Part shown: positions 14,401 through 22,323 of the stretch, in pieces | How positions within the stretch are numbered: the stretch's first letter is position 1 | How the letters are laid out: each line of letters opens with the position of its first letter | DNA from: Cyanobacteria bacterium UBA8803 | GTDB lineage: Bacteria; Cyanobacteriota; Cyanobacteriia; Cyanobacteriales; Coleofasciculaceae | NCBI GenBank assembly: GCA_003505715.1 | Contig: DNXU01000273.1 | Span: forward strand, 1-26,531 | Reading direction: 5' to 3' | DNA length: 26,531 nucleotides | Translations under genes and position numbers: made by a program | Notes under the pieces: generated by a model | The model's input: only the letters and a program-made list of their open reading frames with translations | Told to the model about the DNA's origin: nothing | Database searches by the model: none

Positions 14401-16086
14401 GAACGCTAATCCCTCTTGGGGTAATGCCGGGTCTAATGGCAAGTACGCACCCCCAGCTTTGAGGATGCCGAGAAGTCCGACAATTAGATCAAGCGTTAGG
14501 GAAGTGGCTCCGGAGGAGCTTCGCTCTACACATAGTCCCACGATTACCTCTGACCCGACTCCCAATCGCTGGAGGTAATGGGCTAATTTGTTTGCTCTGG
14601 CATTAAGTTCTGCGTAGGTCAATTGCTGGTCTTCAAATACAACAGCAATGCGATCGGGTGTACGAGCTACTTGCTGCTCGAATAGCTGGTGAATGCACTT
14701 ATCTTGTGGGTAGTCGGCTTGCGTCTGGTTGAATTCGACCAACAGTTGCTGGCGATCGCTAGGCTTGAGAATTTCTAATTTCCCAATTGCTGCTTCTGGA
14801 TGCGCGAGCGCACTTGCCAACAACGTCTGAAATTGACTGGCTAAATTGTGAATAGCTGCTGCATCAAACAAAGCTGAATCGTAGTGAAATTCTAAAACTA
14901 GGGAATCATCTCGACGAATACCGGAGAGCTTAATCTTGAAGCGATCACAACAGACGTATTGCTTAACAACTGAGAAGAAAACACCATTCTTACAATAAGT
15001 TTCAGGCTGTTTGGAGAACTCAAAAATAAATGGCAAAAATGCTAAATCTCTGCTATCCTCCGTTAAATTTAAAGCTTTTTCCCAATCAAAATACTCTTGC
15101 CATTTGTAGAGTTCTTTGGTTACTTTATCCACTTGCTCAAGAATTTCACTAAATCCGCATTCTCCCTTGAAATGGCACGATAGGGGTAAATATTTGCCAA
15201 ACAATCCTAGTGCTTGCTCTAGTTCTTCATATTTCCGACCGTCAAAACCCTGACCAACAATAATCGTTGGTTGTCCAGACAGACGCCATAGCATAATTTG
15301 CCAACAAGCCAGCAAAAATACATCAATTGAAACATTATACTTCTGGGCTAAGTCTTCTAACTTGGCTACTAAATCTTGATGAATAATCAAGCTTAAAAAT
15401 TGAGGCTCAAATTTTGATGTTATAGCAAGTTTATTTTCCAGTGGCAGTTTCAAATTAAAAGCAGCAGAGAAGTCGCGATCGCACCAGTATTCCACCCCTG
15501 CTTTTGTGCGATCTGTCTCAAGGATTTCATTCTGCCATTCAGCAATATCTGCATATTGTAAAGGTTCGTTAGCGATCAATTCGCCAGCTAAACATTCTGA
15601 GTATGAATCACCAATTTCACGAACCAAATTTTTGAGAGTTGCCAAATCCGCACAAAGTGCTGGTAATCCAATGATTAATACATACTTGTCTGGTGACAAA
15701 GTTAATAGAGATAGATACAAAAGCGAATCTTTTTCAAAGTCCCATAGCAATTGGAGTCCTTGATCAAAGAGTTCTTCAATGATGACATTTTGTTCCCGAT
15801 CATCCAGATTGCTTAAATCATGATAATCAACAGATCGCAGATTAGTTTCATTGATGACCTGAAGTGGAATGGTCATTCCAGGTAAATACTGAAAGGTGGT
15901 GCGAAGTATCTCATGCCGATTAACAACATTCTGCCATGCTTCCTCTAAAACGTAGAGATTGAGATTTCCCTCGATGAGAAGAGTAAACTGGGTGCGATAA
16001 GGCAACGTCGGATCGAGTTGCTGTAATGACCATAAATGTTTTTGCTGAGGAGAGAGTCGATAACCCTCAATAACTTCTTTTTGCAT
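11470..16086 (-). CDS. NRPS 2: condensation-like domain without HHxxxDG, A, PCP, E
   Basis: 1538 residues. The first domain (about 1-440) belongs to the condensation superfamily by its start (GYRLSPQQKHLW, RHEILRTTF), but the place of HHxxxDG reads LPALCAD near 141, so it should not catalyse condensation. The A domain (about 460-975) has intact A3 (YTSGSTGKPKG), A5 and A10 (LTPNGKVDR). At A4 it reads STFAADLGNT, placing Ala where amino-acid-activating domains have Asp235; the rough code is A-A-G-K-I-G-H-V-G. The substrate is therefore not predictable and may lack a normal alpha-amino group. The PCP has GGDS (near 1025) and the E domain canonical HHLVVDGVSWRIL (near 1210), EGHGRE (near 1349) and FNYLGQ. 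The C-terminal YTPSDF tail is a COM donor. A short repeat insertion at 14491-14521 lengthens the A domain by about eight residues. Confidence 0.93.
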   Translation of the reverse strand: MQKEVIEGYRLSPQQKHLWSLQQLDPTLPYRTQFTLLIEGNLNLYVLEEAWQNVVNRHEILRTTFQYLPGMTIPLQVINETNLRSVDYHDLSNLDDREQNVIIEELFDQGLQLLWDFEKDSLLYLSLLTLSPDKYVLIIGLPALCADLATLKNLVREIGDSYSECLAGELIANEPLQYADIAEWQNEILETDRTKAGVEYWCDRDFSAAFNLKLPLENKLAITSKFEPQFLSLIIHQDLVAKLEDLAQKYNVSIDVFLLACWQIMLWRLSGQPTIIVGQGFDGRKYEELEQALGLFGKYLPLSCHFKGECGFSEILEQVDKVTKELYKWQEYFDWEKALNLTEDSRDLAFLPFIFEFSKQPETYCKNGVFFSVVKQYVCCDRFKIKLSGIRRDDSLVLEFHYDSALFDAAAIHNLASQFQTLLASALAHPEAAIGKLEILKPSDRQQLLVEFNQTQADYPQDKCIHQLFEQQVARTPDRIAVVFEDQQLTYAELNARANKLAHYLQRLGVGSEVIVGLCVERSSSGATSLTLDLIVGLLGILKAGGAYLPLDPALPQEGLAFRLQDAGVSLVVSHSSLLSDKEFLSEGQRTVICLDTDWETIEGECDWARRSRNPSSKVKPENLVYVIYTSGSTGKPKGVAVEHQQLLNYTNAILERLDLFTCTSFATVSTFAADLGNTVIFPSLCSGGCLHIVSSERASNPEALADYFEHHPIDCLKIVPSHLAALLNSSRPESILPRQRLILGGEACHWTLIQQVRQLGAKCQIFNHYGPTETTVGVLTYAIEQERSEYGGETVPIGRAIANTQIYLLDSYLQPVPIGVSGELYVGGAGVARGYLNQPELTHETFIPNPLAQTPGQRLYKTGDLARYLSDGNIEFLGRVDCQVKIHGFRIELGEIEAALRQHPAVRETAVLAREERESSKRLVAYVVPEKQSTLTTKELRQFLQEKLSEYMIPSAFVRLKVLPLTPNGKVDRQALPAPNLTHCEWDEPFVAPRTSVEKVLAGIWTQVLRLEKVGIYNNFFELGGDSILSMQIVGRANRAGLQLTPKQLFEYPTIAELAAVASSSRTIQAEQGLVTGEVPLTPIQHWFFEQNLPQMHHWNQSVLLEMRQAIVPELLEQGVQKLLEHHDALRLHFVRQESGWQQVNANPDGVIPFACVDLSAVPETEQESTLSAIATDLQTTLNLSSGRVVRIALFDLGTSQRLLLVIHHLVVDGVSWRILLEDLQTAYQQLSQGQAIQLPPKTTSFQHWAERLTEYAQSEALQQELDYWLTQSRRQIAPLPVDFPGDNNTVAHCNTISATLSQEETQALLQEVPAAYQTQINDVLLTALVQAVKQWTGESLLLVDLEGHGREEIFADVDLSRTVGWFTTLFPVLLDIGEASSPGDALKTIKEQLRNVPNRGIGYGVLHYLSLRNSSMETKAQIRFNYLGQSDQVLSESSLFASAQESSGSGRSLQGSRVYLLDINGIVAGGQLRLDWTYSEAIHCRDTIENLAGRFIEALRSLIAHCQSKEAEGYTPSDFPQMQLSQHELDELLAEL
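14491..14521. repeat. Short interspersed repeat inserted in frame in an A domain
   Basis: The A domains of NRPS 1 and NRPS 3 read VERSLEMI at this point. Here the protein reads VERSSSGATSLTLDLI, about eight residues longer. The extra DNA (plus strand AAGTGGCTCCGGAGGAGCTT) resembles the CTCCGGAG-centred repeats common in Nostoc-type genomes. The frame is kept. Confidence 0.55.
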
Positions 16087-16141
16087 GGTTACAACTTTGT
16101 TTTAGATGAATACAGCTATTTTTGTTCCTCTTCCCAACTGC

Positions 16142-19100
16142 TCATGCTCCACGAATAGCTTTCCGCTTAGCTATATTGAAATTCTGACGACTTGCCTTTT
16201 CAAGTTCCCTTGCTTTTATTAGCTGTTGTTGCTGGTCGGCTTCAGCAAGTAATTCTGCTAGTTCACTCAGCCGCACGTTAGGTGCGCTTACGATCTTGCT
16301 GAGGAGCGCTTTAAGTTGTCTTAATCGTTGGGTAATGGTGTCAGCATCAAAACAGCAGCAATCGTACAGAATCTGCAAGGATAACTCTTTCTTCGGTACA
16401 GCCCTCAATGTGAGGGGATAACCATTGTTGATCGCAAAACGAACGTTACGAATCTCCAGGTTGTTATTCTGCTTTTGTAGGGAAGAATTGATAGGGTAAT
16501 TCTCAAAGATCACAACACTTTCAAATAGAGACATCCCTTGAGAAATATCACTCCATTTTTGGACTTGTACCAACGGGCTATATTCGTACTGTCGTGCTTC
16601 AATTTGTTGAGCCTGAATCTGCTCAAGCCAGAGGATGAGGAACGCTTGAGGAGATATCTGTACCCTCACGGGGAGGGTGTTGATAAAGAGTCCTACCATG
16701 AACTCTGCTCCCGTTAGATGGGGGGGACGACCGGAGGAAGTGGCTCCAAATACAACATCTGGTTCGCCGCTGTAATGATTCAACAGCAACGCCCAACTGC
16801 CTTGGATGAGGGTATTCAAGGTTAGCTGATGCTGCTGTGTGAAAGACTGTAAAGCTGCTGTCGTTGCTGCTGATATCTCGATTGTTTGGGTATCGTAACG
16901 TCTTTCGGCGTCGGTGCCTGTCTTAGTAGCTCGGTTCGTACCTAGTGGTGTTGGTGCGGCGAAGCCTTTGAGCAACTGCTGCCAAAAGGCTTCGGCTGAG
17001 GATAGATTTTGCTGCTCTAGCCAAGCAATATAGTCCCGGTAGGGACGGCTTGGAGGTAGAGAAATGTTCTGACCTTGGCTCGTAGCGGCATAGACAGCGA
17101 ACAAGTCTTGGAAGACTAAAGGTATAGACCAGCCGTCTAGCAGCAGGTGATGGAAGCTCCAAATGAACTGATAGGTGTCCTCAGCTAGCTGTAGCAGAGT
17201 GAGGCGCATGAGTGGTGATTGACTCAGGATGAAGCTTTCTTTGCGATCGCCTTCTAACAAAGACTCTAGCTTTGCTTGCTGCTCAACAGAGGACAACTCT
17301 CGCCAGTCGTGCTGCTGCCAAGGGAGATGGACTTGTTGGTGTACCACTTGCAAGGGTTGTTCTAGACTTTCCCAAACAAAGGCTGTGCGGAAAATCGGGT
17401 GCCGAGCTACTATTAGCTGCCAGGTTTGCTTGAGGACTGAGACACTTAGATTGCCGTGCAGAGTAAAGGACACTTGGCTGACATAAATTCCTGAGCCAGG
17501 GGCAGAGAGGGTATGGAATAGCAAACCTTGTTGCAAAGGAGAGAGAGGATAGATATCCTCGACCTGCTGCTGTTGTGCTATCAATCCCTCCAGTTCTTGC
17601 TGGTCTAGTTTTGCCAGTGGGAAGTCAGAAGGGGTGTAGCGTTTTGCTTCAGGAGACTGACAAGAAGTAATAAGCGATCCCAATGCTTCCACAAACTGCT
17701 GAGCTAGTCTCTCAACGGTAGCTCTCCGATAGAGGTTCTTACTATACGTCCAGAGCAGTCGCAACTGCCCTCGACTCACCAAACCATTAATCTCCAGAAG
17801 ATGACTCCGCTTGCCTCGCGGACTGCGGGTTGCTCCGCTCGACTCTCGAGCCAAACCAAACAAAGACGACGCCGAAAGCATGGGGTCAAACTGACCCAAG
17901 TAGTTGAAAATAACCTCAGCCTGAAAAAGAGCCAGTGTTTCGCGAATTTCCTGGTCATCTTTGAGATAGCGCAGTACGCCATAACCAATGCCTCGATTGG
18001 GGATGCCACGCAGTTGCTCTTTGACGACTTTTAACACCGCCCCTAAATCGGACGCTTCTCCAAGATGCAAAAGTACCGGAAATAGGGTCGTGAACCAGCC
18101 CACGGTACGGGATAAGTCCACATCCTCGAAAATTTCCTCTCGTCCGTGACCTTCAACATTGACTAAAAGAGCGCGATTTCCCGTCCATTGGGCAAATGCC
18201 TGTACTAATGCCGCAAGCAACACCTCGTTGATTTGGGTGTTATAAGCTTTGGGAACCTGCTGTAGTAAGGCTTGGGTCTGTTCCGCACTCAGAGAAATGG
18301 ATATCTGTTGAGCAGAAGCAACTGTGTTATCGCCGCCAGGATAGTCCACGGGTAAGCATGTTCTACCCTGCCTCTCAAATTGGCGTAGCCAGTAGTTTCG
18401 CTCTTCCTGCAATTCTGCTGAATGTGCATACTCCTGCAAGCGTTCAGACCAATGCTTGAAAGAAGTTGTTTTGGAGGGTAGCTTTATCGTCCCCCCTCGG
18501 CTGAGTTGCTGGTAGGCTGTCTGCAAATCCTCCAACAAAATTCTCCAAGAGACACCATCCACAACCAAATGATGGATGACGACGAGCAGGCGGCAAGGTG
18601 CAGAACGACCTAAGTTGAAGAGAACAACTCGCATCAGTGGCCCTGCGGAGAGATTGAGACTGGCTTGTAATTTAGTAGCCGTTGCTTCTATGGCTAGTCG
18701 TTGTTCTGTCTCTGCCAGCAGTGAATAATCCATGCAGGTCAAGGGTATTTCTGCATCAGGACTCGCTAAATGCTGCTGCCAGCCAGACTCGGTTTGCTCA
18801 AACCGCAAGCGGAGGGCATCATGGTGTAATAGCAACTGCCGCACAGCCTGTTCTAACAGCGCAGGGTCGAGCATCTGTTTAGCTTCCAGCAGAACCGCTT
18901 GGTTAAAGTGGTGCGGTTCGGGTAAATTCTGCTCGAAGAACCAATGCTGGATGGGTGTCAGCGGCACTAAACCCGTGACAAGTCCTTGCTCAGCTTGAAG
19001 TCTTTCAGTTGTGAGTGTCATGGCTGCCAACTCGGCAATAGTTGGGTGCTTAAATAGCTCTTTAGGTGTCAGCTTCAAACCTGCCTGGTTCGCTTTAGCA

Positions 19101-22100
19101 ACGATTTGAAGACTCAGGATGGAATCCCCTCCCAATTCAAAGAAGTTGTCGTGAATACTCACCCGCTCGACACGCAGGATTTCAGCCCAAATCTCAACCA
19201 ACTTTGCTTCGATGGGAGTACGGGGAGCAACGAAGGCGTGGTCTAATTCAGGTCGGGTTGTGTTGGGTTCGGGTAGTGCCTTCCTGTCTGCCTTGCCATT
19301 AGGGGTTAGTGGTATGGCGTCAAGTTGCACGAAAATGGAAGGCACCATGTATTCCGGCAATCTCTCGCTGAGGAACTGGCGCAGGTCTTGCAATTTTGGA
19401 TTGAGTTGACTGGCAAGGACATAAGCGACTAAACGCTTGTTGCCCTGTACGTCTTCCCTAGCCAGAACGATCGCTTCTCGCACGGCAGGGTGTTGGCTTA
19501 GTACCGCTTCAATCTCTCCGAGTTCGATGCGAAACCCGCGCACCTTTACCTGATGGTCGCTCCGCCCCAAATACTCAATGCTGCCATCGGATCGGTAGCG
19601 AGCTATATCCCCAGTCCTGTAAAGTCTTTCTCCGGGTTTGTCGCTAAACGGATTGGGAATAAACCTCTCGGTAGTTAGTTCGGGTCGGTTGAGATACCCT
19701 CGCGCTAAGGCAACGCCACCGATGTACAATTCGCCTGGGATGCCGATCGGAACTAAGCGCAGTTCGGCATCAAGGAGGTAAATTTGTATGTTAGCAATTG
19801 GGGAACCAATGGGAACAATTGGTTCGGTACTCTCGCGATCGCGTTGGCACGCCCATGCTGTAACATCGATCGCGGCTTCAGTTGGTCCATAGAGATTGTG
19901 CAGTTCGGCATCTAGGCGAGCGAAGAATCGTTCTGGCAAATCAAACGGTAGTGCCTCGCCGCTACAGATAACACGCTTGAGGCTAGGGACTAGGGGTTGG
20001 GAAGACAAGGGAGAATTTTCCCGATCGCTACTCCTCAATTCTTCAAGGAAAATTCGTAGCATCGAGGGGACGAAGTGGAGGGTAGTAATTTGCTCTTGGT
20101 TAATGAGATCAACGAGATAAGCACTATCTCGATGTCCTCCTGGTTGAGCAATTACGAGACAGGCACCTGTAAGCAGAGTCCAAAAGAATTCCCAAACCGA
20201 TACATCGAAGCTGAACGGAGTTTTGTGCAGAACTCGGTCTGCGGCGGTTAAGCGGTAGACTTCCTGCATCCACAGCAAGCGATTGCAAACTCCAGCATGA
20301 GTGTTCATCGCTCCTTTTGGCGTTCCTGTGGAGCCGGAGGTGTAGATAACATACGCTAAGTTATCAGGGTGAGTGCCTGCGACTGGGTTATCCTGCCGCT
20401 CTTGGGCAATAGTTATCCAGTTGCTGTCTAGGCAGATAACTTGAGCGGGATGGTAGGGTAGTATTTCCTTAAATTTCTCTTGAGTCAACAGCACTGGGAC
20501 TTGGGAGTCTTCCCCCATAAAGGCCAGACGCTGTTGCGGATACTCTGGGTCGAACGGGACATAGGCTCCACCTGCTTTGAGGATGCCCAAGAGTCCGATG
20601 ATCATTTCCAGCGATCGCTCCACGCAAATACCCACCAGTACCTCTGGTCTCACCCCCAGCGATTGCAGGTAGTGCGCTAGTTGATTAGCTCTAGCATTCA
20701 GTTCCCGATATGTCAAGTGTTGGTCTTCAAAGACTACGGCAATGGCATCGGGCGACTGTTCCACCTGCGCCTCAAACAGTTCGTGGATGCACTGGTTTTT
20801 CGGATAATCGGTCTGGGTGTCATTCCATTCAAACAGTAGTTGGTGCTGCTCTGCTGCTGTTAACAATGGCAAGTCCCGAAGGTGTTGATAGGGATTAGCG
20901 ACCATACCTACAAGCAAGGTCTTTAGGTGTCCCAGCATCCGAGCGATCGCAGCCGCATCAAAGTGGTGAGTATTATAGGTAATCTCCAGCCTTAACTCTG
21001 AACCGGGCAGTGCTACGACAGTAAGAGAGTAGTTCGTTTTTTCAAATGACCGATAATTGCTAGCTCTAAGACTTTCGCTCAGTTTAGCTCTTGAAGAATC
21101 GACAAAATAGTTGTTAAAAACTAGGATGCTTTCAAATAAGGGCTGATTGCGGGGTATCTCGCTCCATCCCTGAATTTGTGCCAGTGGAGTGTACTCGTAC
21201 TGAAGTGCTTCCAGTTGTTGAGCTTGGAGTTGTTCGAGCCAAGGTAGGAGGAATGCATCAGGAGAAACTCGGACTCGCAGCGGCAGGGTATTGATAAATA
21301 GTCCGACAATTGACTCTACCCCTGCAAGGGCAGTGGATCGACCAGAAGATGTGGCTCCAAAAACAACATCGTCTTCCCTACTATAGCGGCTCAAAAGTAG
21401 CGCCCAAGCTCCTTGGAGCAAGATATTTAATGTCAGCTTGTGCTGTCGGGCCAAAGACTGTAAGGCTGCTGTTTCGGTAGCTGATAGCAGAATTCTTTGG
21501 CGATCGCACTCTTGCTTTTGACTGGGCAAGCTGCCTGGAACTCGGTTGATTCCCAAGGGAGTTGGTGTCGTAAATCCTTTCAGCTGCTGCCGCCAGAATG
21601 CCTCAGCTTTAGATAAGTCTTGCTGCTGTAGCCAAGTAATGTAGTCTCGGTAGGGACGAGGACGTTCCAGATCCAAATCCTTGCCGTGACAGAACGCCTC
21701 ATAGAAGCTGTAGACTTCCTTCCACAGCAAAGACCAAGACCACCCCTCCAACAGGATGTGGTGATGGCTCCGAACAAAATGATAAGCGTCCTCAGCAATC
21801 CGAATTAATGTTAGGCGAATTAACGGCGATCGCGATAGTTCAAACCCTCTTTCGCGGTCTGCTTTCAGGAAAGCTTCTAGCTGCTTTTCTTGCTCTTGTG
21901 GGGATAGTTCACGCCAGTCTTGTACCTCCCAAGGCAAGTCTACTCGCCGATACACCACTTGATAGGGTTTCTCAAGCTCTTCCCAAAAGAAGGCAGTTCG
22001 CAAAATGGGATGCCGCTCCACAACTCGCTGCCATGCTTGTTTAAATTTTGAGACATCAAGGTTTCCTTGCAACGTGCAGCTTAATTGCTCAAAGTACATC

Positions 22101-22189
22101 CCTGAATTGGAATCAGCAAGCGTGTGAAACAGCATACCTTGCTGCATCGATGAAAGTTCATATATATCTTCAATTTGCTCTTTTTTCAT
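16142..22189 (-). CDS. NRPS 1: C-A(Ser)-PCP-E-C
   Basis: 2015 residues. C1 (about 5-440) has HHILLEG near 143, with Glu in place of the Asp of HHxxxDG. The A domain (about 460-970) has YTSGSTGTPKG near 620, FSFDVSVWEF near 660 and NGKADR near 966. The GrsA-aligned code D-V-W-H-I-S-L-I-D-K is very close to the known serine code. The PCP has GGDS (near 1020) and the E domain (about 1065-1525) has canonical HHLVVDGVSWRIL (near 1205), EGHGRE (near 1344) and FNYLGQ, so D-Ser is expected. After an internal TPSDF linker comes C2 (about 1550-1985) with canonical HHLLLDG near 1680, then a basic tail ending KRKAIRGA. C2 has no A domain in its own protein and must serve NRPS 2, 55 bases downstream. The N-terminus MKKEQIEDIYELSSMQQG is a likely COM acceptor for the PKS tail. 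Confidence 0.95.
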   Translation of the reverse strand: MKKEQIEDIYELSSMQQGMLFHTLADSNSGMYFEQLSCTLQGNLDVSKFKQAWQRVVERHPILRTAFFWEELEKPYQVVYRRVDLPWEVQDWRELSPQEQEKQLEAFLKADRERGFELSRSPLIRLTLIRIAEDAYHFVRSHHHILLEGWSWSLLWKEVYSFYEAFCHGKDLDLERPRPYRDYITWLQQQDLSKAEAFWRQQLKGFTTPTPLGINRVPGSLPSQKQECDRQRILLSATETAALQSLARQHKLTLNILLQGAWALLLSRYSREDDVVFGATSSGRSTALAGVESIVGLFINTLPLRVRVSPDAFLLPWLEQLQAQQLEALQYEYTPLAQIQGWSEIPRNQPLFESILVFNNYFVDSSRAKLSESLRASNYRSFEKTNYSLTVVALPGSELRLEITYNTHHFDAAAIARMLGHLKTLLVGMVANPYQHLRDLPLLTAAEQHQLLFEWNDTQTDYPKNQCIHELFEAQVEQSPDAIAVVFEDQHLTYRELNARANQLAHYLQSLGVRPEVLVGICVERSLEMIIGLLGILKAGGAYVPFDPEYPQQRLAFMGEDSQVPVLLTQEKFKEILPYHPAQVICLDSNWITIAQERQDNPVAGTHPDNLAYVIYTSGSTGTPKGAMNTHAGVCNRLLWMQEVYRLTAADRVLHKTPFSFDVSVWEFFWTLLTGACLVIAQPGGHRDSAYLVDLINQEQITTLHFVPSMLRIFLEELRSSDRENSPLSSQPLVPSLKRVICSGEALPFDLPERFFARLDAELHNLYGPTEAAIDVTAWACQRDRESTEPIVPIGSPIANIQIYLLDAELRLVPIGIPGELYIGGVALARGYLNRPELTTERFIPNPFSDKPGERLYRTGDIARYRSDGSIEYLGRSDHQVKVRGFRIELGEIEAVLSQHPAVREAIVLAREDVQGNKRLVAYVLASQLNPKLQDLRQFLSERLPEYMVPSIFVQLDAIPLTPNGKADRKALPEPNTTRPELDHAFVAPRTPIEAKLVEIWAEILRVERVSIHDNFFELGGDSILSLQIVAKANQAGLKLTPKELFKHPTIAELAAMTLTTERLQAEQGLVTGLVPLTPIQHWFFEQNLPEPHHFNQAVLLEAKQMLDPALLEQAVRQLLLHHDALRLRFEQTESGWQQHLASPDAEIPLTCMDYSLLAETEQRLAIEATATKLQASLNLSAGPLMRVVLFNLGRSAPCRLLVVIHHLVVDGVSWRILLEDLQTAYQQLSRGGTIKLPSKTTSFKHWSERLQEYAHSAELQEERNYWLRQFERQGRTCLPVDYPGGDNTVASAQQISISLSAEQTQALLQQVPKAYNTQINEVLLAALVQAFAQWTGNRALLVNVEGHGREEIFEDVDLSRTVGWFTTLFPVLLHLGEASDLGAVLKVVKEQLRGIPNRGIGYGVLRYLKDDQEIRETLALFQAEVIFNYLGQFDPMLSASSLFGLARESSGATRSPRGKRSHLLEINGLVSRGQLRLLWTYSKNLYRRATVERLAQQFVEALGSLITSCQSPEAKRYTPSDFPLAKLDQQELEGLIAQQQQVEDIYPLSPLQQGLLFHTLSAPGSGIYVSQVSFTLHGNLSVSVLKQTWQLIVARHPIFRTAFVWESLEQPLQVVHQQVHLPWQQHDWRELSSVEQQAKLESLLEGDRKESFILSQSPLMRLTLLQLAEDTYQFIWSFHHLLLDGWSIPLVFQDLFAVYAATSQGQNISLPPSRPYRDYIAWLEQQNLSSAEAFWQQLLKGFAAPTPLGTNRATKTGTDAERRYDTQTIEISAATTAALQSFTQQHQLTLNTLIQGSWALLLNHYSGEPDVVFGATSSGRPPHLTGAEFMVGLFINTLPVRVQISPQAFLILWLEQIQAQQIEARQYEYSPLVQVQKWSDISQGMSLFESVVIFENYPINSSLQKQNNNLEIRNVRFAINNGYPLTLRAVPKKELSLQILYDCCCFDADTITQRLRQLKALLSKIVSAPNVRLSELAELLAEADQQQQLIKARELEKASRQNFNIAKRKAIRGA

Positions 22190-22323
22190 GGTTTATTCTC
22201 TGATATCAGACTAATCTTTTTAATCGGAAAATTGATTCAAGTATTGAAATTAAAAATTTTATTAAATAAACTATTGTACGGCTTAAAGGTGCGGCAGCTT
22301 TTTTATTCTGAATTGTTGAGAAT
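22190..22323. other. AT-rich gap between PKS and NRPS 1
   Basis: 134 bases without a gene. It is AT-rich and could hold an internal promoter (minus-strand TATTTAATAAAAT), but no -35 element is convincing and no terminator hairpin is seen. Its upstream and downstream neighbours are on the same strand and functionally linked, so read-through is likely. Confidence 0.4.

Noticed and set aside
11470..16086. KR or methyltransferase domain embedded in the odd A domain of NRPS 2
   Set aside because: Alpha-keto acid modules often carry a KR between A and PCP. Here A10 is followed at once by the PCP, with no extra domain.
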